Shown: positions 37,256-40,484 of the stretch, one piece after another | Numbering within the stretch: position 1 is the first letter of the stretch | How the letters are laid out: every line of letters begins with the position of its first letter | Source: a virus | Length of the DNA: 40,484 nucleotides | Direction: 5' to 3' (one strand) | Virus record (IMG/VR): IMGVR_UViG_3300043444_000151 | Coordinates: 1 to 40,484 of that record | Program-made: the position numbers and the translations under genes | Notes under the pieces: model-generated | Databases searched by the model: none | What the model was told of the DNA's origin: nothing | Seen by the model: the letters and a program-made list of their open reading frames with translations, nothing else

Positions 37256-37831
37256 CTACCTTGTCAACCTATCCCAGTTGTTTATTGCATAATGGCCGAT
37301 GCCAATTGCATCAGCGACATCGTTGTCACTAACCAACCTATCATATTGAATATCAATATAATTAATAGTTTTATTCTTTCTTTCTTGTCTTTCATAATTC
37401 TTGTACCAGGATTCCGATTTTCCAGGATAGTCCTGTCTAACCTTTAGCTTTTCCTCTTTAGAAAACTTTTTATTGCCTATAAAGTTTTGCCATGTAATTG
37501 GTGCTACTGACCTAACATGGTTTACTCCAGATACCCCTGCAGCACCCAACAACGATCCTTGAACCAACGCAAGGTCTGCAGCAGTCTTAGGGCTGTTCAT
37601 AAATACTGTATGCTCAATAACAATAGCATCTACCTGATAGTGCTTCATGAATGCAGCAGTCTTCTTGCAGGCATCAATGACCTTATCATATGTAGTTGCC
37701 CCAACAAAGTTAATCTTTCCAAATCTGTGTAGCTTTTCGTCAACAAATATTGCAAATGCAAGGCTATTTGTGCTGGCATCAATTGCCATGATTGACTTTG
37801 GACCAGTATAAAGATTAACTATCTTTTTCAT
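37256..37831 (-). CDS. RuvC-like Holliday-junction resolvase, 191 aa
   Basis: SIMAIDASTNSLAFAIF (D18), AIVIEHT (E73) and SDNDVADAIGIGHYAI (D171, D174) are the acidic RNase H-fold residues of RuvC-type resolvases. It likely resolves branched DNA before packaging; it lies in the terminase-recombination block. It overlaps the zinc-finger gene upstream by 17 bases. Confidence 0.8.
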   Translation of the reverse strand: MKKIVNLYTGPKSIMAIDASTNSLAFAIFVDEKLHRFGKINFVGATTYDKVIDACKKTAAFMKHYQVDAIVIEHTVFMNSPKTAADLALVQGSLLGAAGVSGVNHVRSVAPITWQNFIGNKKFSKEEKLKVRQDYPGKSESWYKNYERQERKNKTINYIDIQYDRLVSDNDVADAIGIGHYAINNWDRLTR

Positions 37832-38108
37832 TAAGAATATCCTTGATTTCTTTCAGTGCCTTCTTGACATCTTTAGGATTAATAACGCATGACTGACATA
37901 GCTCTTCGTCATTATAGACAGAGAGCTTGCTACCGCAAGCCTTGCAGGTTCTATTCTTTTTAGATAGACGAGATCTACGTGCAATCGCATATCTCTCTGC
38001 AATCTTCTCTTTAGTAGCAAGCTCTCTACATCCTACAGAACAATATATCTGATAAGATACTTTAGCTATAAATTGAGTGTCACACCACTCACAGTGCTTG
38101 TGCTTCAT
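37815..38108 (-). CDS. Two-zinc-finger protein, 97 aa
   Basis: CEWCDTQF...YCSVGC and CKACGSKL...LCQSC form two four-Cys zinc modules joined by a basic helix (IAERYAIARRSRLSKKN). Probable nucleic-acid binding. It overlaps the Cas4-like gene by 20 bases. Confidence 0.7.
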   Translation of the reverse strand: MKHKHCEWCDTQFIAKVSYQIYCSVGCRELATKEKIAERYAIARRSRLSKKNRTCKACGSKLSVYNDEELCQSCVINPKDVKKALKEIKDILNEKDS

Positions 38109-38889
38109 CTAATGGCTCCAGAGAATTAATTTTAATATCTCCCTTGCCAGCTTCAGCACATGTCTTACTTAGAGGACACGTCTTGCAAATCTTTGAATTA
38201 GAGCGGTAGTTCTTCTCAGGAAGCTTCTTCTCTTCCCAAGCCTTTCGTACCGAACGCATCCAATCGAATGTCTGGTTTACCCACCTGACTTTGTAATCAT
38301 TGATCTCTACTGGGATAATCAGTAGGTCGTGATTGTTCTTGTTTTCATAAATCAAGACTGCTTTTGTCTTGTTTAGAATCTTCATGTAAATGAGTAGCTG
38401 CACCAAGTGACCAAGCTTTGGCTTCCCACTTGCCTTGCGGTACTCAAAACCTTCGCTAGGCATTGTTTTAATTTCACCTAGTAGATCTTCTCCAGCCCAG
38501 TCCAAGATAACATCGCCATATCCAAAAATTGGAGGGTCGTTAGATACCACCTTGAACTCTGCATCCTTTAGGATGCCTGCATCTGCCATAGCCTGCTGAA
38601 TACGTTCGTGTGACTTGGTACCAGCTGTCATGTTAGCACCACCATAAGCATCAGCGTTATCCTCAAACATGGCACCATTAAATGCTAGGTACCAGTATCG
38701 TGGACACTCTCCATGAGAATATGCGATTGTACTTGGAGCAAATGTTTTCTTCTGTGCAAACTTGGTTTCTCGCTTAGCGATATATCCATAGTTAATCTTT
38801 TCGATTAGCTCTTTGGTGTCAATAAATGTTGGTGCCTTGTAGGACCCCTCACCTTTAAGCATAATCTGTTGTAGTAAGTTTTTAGCCAT
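38089..38889 (-). CDS. Cas4/RecB-like PD-(D/E)XK exonuclease with Fe-S cysteines, 266 aa
   Basis: Cysteines C62 (ECPRYW), C235, C238 and C244 (CKTCPLSKTC) match the 4Fe-4S site of Cas4/AddB-type nucleases. Catalytic residues H94 (GTKSHERI), D126 (GYGDVILD), E139-x-K141 (GEIKT) and the Q164xxxY168 motif are all present. It likely trims DNA ends for RecA-like recombination. No CRISPR array or other cas gene is seen. Confidence 0.85.
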   Translation of the reverse strand: MAKNLLQQIMLKGEGSYKAPTFIDTKELIEKINYGYIAKRETKFAQKKTFAPSTIAYSHGECPRYWYLAFNGAMFEDNADAYGGANMTAGTKSHERIQQAMADAGILKDAEFKVVSNDPPIFGYGDVILDWAGEDLLGEIKTMPSEGFEYRKASGKPKLGHLVQLLIYMKILNKTKAVLIYENKNNHDLLIIPVEINDYKVRWVNQTFDWMRSVRKAWEEKKLPEKNYRSNSKICKTCPLSKTCAEAGKGDIKINSLEPLDEAQAL

Positions 38890-38895
38890 AGTGTT

Positions 38896-39210
38896 TTATC
38901 GAACAATGTACTTTAGTGCAGATACCAAATCGGTGATAGCTTCATGTGCAGTAAAGTAAATATTCTTCTTCTCTCTGTTTCCCTTATCGACATTAACTAG
39001 CCAAGTAGCCTTAAAAGCCATCTTAGCTGCAATTGCCTGTAGTCTAACGATTTCTACTGTTGCTACCTGCAAAGGAATGTCTGGTTTAATAATTAGCTTA
39101 GCAATGGTTGTCAGTGCAGCAGTTAGCTCTTCATCGTCCATGAAGTCTGCAATTTCTGCTAGACCGTTAATCATCTCTAAGGTTGATTTGTCTTTTGTTT
39201 GTTCCACCAT
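38896..39210 (-). CDS. Helical hypothetical protein in the recombination block, 104 aa
   Basis: All-helical (STLEMINGLAEIADFMDDEELTAAL, then VEIVRLQAIAAKMAFKATWL). The frame opens at ATG 39225, but ATG 39210 is the likelier start, three bases after a TATAAT-like sequence. Placed between Cas4-like and a nuclease-like gene, it may be a recombination accessory, but no motif proves it. Confidence 0.65.
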   Translation of the reverse strand: MVEQTKDKSTLEMINGLAEIADFMDDEELTAALTTIAKLIIKPDIPLQVATVEIVRLQAIAAKMAFKATWLVNVDKGNREKKNIYFTAHEAITDLVSALKYIVR

Positions 39211-39214
39211 TATA

Positions 39215-39502
39215 TTATACACCATCGCCTAGTAATTGTTCAAGTAGACTTAGCTCTATTACTGCCAGCCTAGTCTTAATGCCACTGTCGCCAATCACGA
39301 CAACAATAGCAGGATCATTATTGTTTCTAATCGCATCAGTAGTAGCTTTTGCCCATACCTCACGATTAATAGTAAAGCTCTTGCCAACTTCCTTGAAGTC
39401 TACCGTGAAGTTTTCCCAGCTAGCATCGCCCTTGTGAGTACCTCTGCCAGAGTTCTTGTGCTGCTTAGCACCAAGACGCTTACTCTCGCTCTTCTCGCTC
39501 AT
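39215..39502 (-). CDS. Possible PD-(D/E)XK nuclease-like protein, 95 aa
   Basis: SGRGTHKGDASWENFTVDFKEVGKSFTINREVWAK fits a pattern of small phage nuclease-like proteins (Asp in GDA, then D-F-K), followed by PAIVVVIGD and TRLAVIELSLL strands. Probably DNA-processing; annotation by resemblance only. It overlaps the neighbour by 23 bases. Confidence 0.6.
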   Translation of the reverse strand: MSEKSESKRLGAKQHKNSGRGTHKGDASWENFTVDFKEVGKSFTINREVWAKATTDAIRNNNDPAIVVVIGDSGIKTRLAVIELSLLEQLLGDGV

Positions 39503-39665
39503 AATCTTTCTTGCTTTTCTTTGTATTAAGGCTTACCCTGCTAAGGTGCTTGTCTGAACACATCCAGGTTAGCTCCTTAGTTTCTGGATAAGACCTCAAA
39601 CTTGTGACCATCTTTTTACAAGTATGGCAAGGAAACTGCCCACTATAAATAGAATACTTAGACAT
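39480..39665 (-). CDS. Small zinc-binding actinophage protein, 61 aa
   Basis: SIYSGQFPCHTCKKMVTSLR and ELTWMCSDKHLSRVSLNTKKSKKDY form a pattern I recall from actinophages: CxxC plus a Cys and His site. Overlaps the RecA-like gene by eight bases. Function unknown. Confidence 0.7.
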   Translation of the reverse strand: MSKYSIYSGQFPCHTCKKMVTSLRSYPETKELTWMCSDKHLSRVSLNTKKSKKDYEREERE

Positions 39666-40484
39666 CTGCCAACTTATCCTTCAGGGTGTTCTGCAGCTCC
39701 AGGTCTTCTTTTACCTTCACAATGAAAGCATCACGACCCTGGACCTTTGAGCCATCTGGAAGAATGTACCAGGCACCAGTCCTAGTTACAAATCCAAGCA
39801 TCTCTGCAGTATCAACAAGATCAGCAATAGTGTCTACACCAATCATGTCGCCCTTGTAGTAAAAGTCATACTCTGCGGAGTCACCAGGAGCTGATGTCTT
39901 AGAGTTGGTAACTTCCCAACGAACCTTGCGACCAATCTTCTGCTCGATAAGCTTATCTCCAACAGGAATCTTTGCCTTGATAGCGTTAGCATCTGATGGT
40001 GACGAGAACAGCTTGACAATGGTTGAAGACATGTACTGAGTAGTTAGACCACCCGTAGGTACTGACTGAGTATACATTGCTCCAATGTTATTTCTTGCCT
40101 GAGAGATTGCAATAATTAATGCAGGCTTCTCACGGTTATTTGCATAGTTAAGCATTAGCCATGCATGTTTTAGGTCTTTAGACTCTGCACCAATCTGCTT
40201 AGTCTGGTCTAGTGCCTTAAGTTCATCAGAGTCTTTTTCAAAGTATACCGCTGGAAGAAGTGAGCTAATACTGTCAATGACAATCAGGTCCACACCTGCG
40301 TTTAGTAGTGCCACACCAACATCAACCATGTCGTTGATACTTCTTGCCTCTGAATAAATTAGCTGCTCAGTATCTACACCAAGTCGTCTAGCCCACTCTT
40401 CATCATAAGACATCTCAGCATCAATCCAAGCACAGAGCTTGCCCTCTTTCTGAGCCATGCCAATTGTTTGCAAGCAAAGAGAAG
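39658..40484 (-). CDS. RecA-like recombinase (5' end cut by window)
   Basis: CAWIDAEMSYDEEWARRLGVD, VDLIVIDSISSLLP (Walker B), AIISQARNNIG-like motif and TGGLTTQYMSS are RecA-family blocks. The frame stays open to the window edge with codons reading S-L-C-L-Q-T-I-G-M, as after a Walker A loop, so the ATP-binding loop and start lie beyond 40484. The C-terminal region is charged and helical. Central recombinase of the neighbouring nuclease genes. Confidence 0.9.
   Translation of the reverse strand, partial: SLCLQTIGMAQKEGKLCAWIDAEMSYDEEWARRLGVDTEQLIYSEARSINDMVDVGVALLNAGVDLIVIDSISSLLPAVYFEKDSDELKALDQTKQIGAESKDLKHAWLMLNYANNREKPALIIAISQARNNIGAMYTQSVPTGGLTTQYMSSTIVKLFSSPSDANAIKAKIPVGDKLIEQKIGRKVRWEVTNSKTSAPGDSAEYDFYYKGDMIGVDTIADLVDTAEMLGFVTRTGAWYILPDGSKVQGRDAFIVKVKEDLELQNTLKDKLADV

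Noticed and set aside
38089-38889. Cas4-like gene as part of a CRISPR system
   Set aside because: No repeat-spacer array and no cas1, cas2 or effector gene is in the window; phage Cas4/RecB-like nucleases commonly act in recombination.

Overview
The window is part of the genome of a tailed, double-stranded DNA phage that probably infects an actinobacterium. The phage assignment rests on terminase small and large subunits, an endolysin with a holin-like neighbour, 14 tRNA or tRNA-like genes, phage-style nucleotide metabolism (NrdEFI, NrdH, ThyX, a dNMP kinase-like protein) and recombination genes (RecA-like, Cas4/RecB-like, RuvC-like). The actinobacterial host is inferred from a WhiB-like Fe-S regulator, families recalled from actinobacteria or their phages (DUF7455, DUF7448, MSMEG_6728), a CVQC NrdH, and many leaderless start codons. 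The DNA is AT-rich for an actinobacterial system. Together with a secreted Ala/Thr-rich protein resembling surface proteins of freshwater actinobacteria, this makes a low-GC (Nanopelagicales-like) host plausible, but that is inference. No capsid, portal or tail genes lie in the window, so it is a genome fragment.

Layout. (1) 1-3481: small rightward genes of mostly unknown function, several using the same extended Shine-Dalgarno at a fixed spacing, with two strong sigma-A-type promoters. (2) 3482-4302: about 820 bases without credible genes, full of CCAAACC/GGTTTGG and ATTACGATC repeats, lying where rightward and leftward transcription converge; a candidate origin, terminus or regulatory region. 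(3) 4303-8887: a leftward run of tiny, end-overlapping genes (two 23-residue membrane peptides, a HExxH protein, a DenV-like protein, zinc-binding and conserved phage proteins). (4) 8961-14336: mainly rightward DNA and nucleotide genes: PD-(D/E)XK-like nuclease, DnaQ-like exonuclease, NrdH, GroES, ThyX, dNMP kinase-like protein, two tRNAs and an HNH protein. (5) 14354-23444: leftward: Tudor-like repeat protein, Hsp20, membrane proteins, WhiB-like, SLOG-like, thermonuclease, zinc ribbons, a three-gene sugar module and an M23-LysM endolysin. (6) 23478-25885: leftward tRNA cluster containing structured non-coding stretches. (7) 25079-29771: DUF6065, a secreted subtilisin-like protease, a YkgJ-like protein, a holin and a secreted PA14 protein. 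(8) 29874-33329: class Ib ribonucleotide reductase nrdI-nrdE-nrdF. (9) 33407-40484: secreted surface-like protein, terminase subunits, then a recombination/repair block ending in a RecA-like gene cut by the window edge.

How it works together: ribonucleotide reductase, NrdH, ThyX and the dNMP kinase-like protein supply DNA precursors. RecA-like, Cas4-like, RuvC-like and further nuclease candidates process and recombine DNA, and the terminase packages it. Endolysin and holin open the cell, and the tRNAs support translation. The secreted protease, PA14 protein, Ig-like surface protein and sugar module point to remodelling of the host surface or virion. The most distinctive sequence-level feature is promoter design: at about ten genes the -10 box ends only 2-8 bases before the start codon. 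Some promoters are interleaved with their divergent partner or embedded in the previous gene's terminator.
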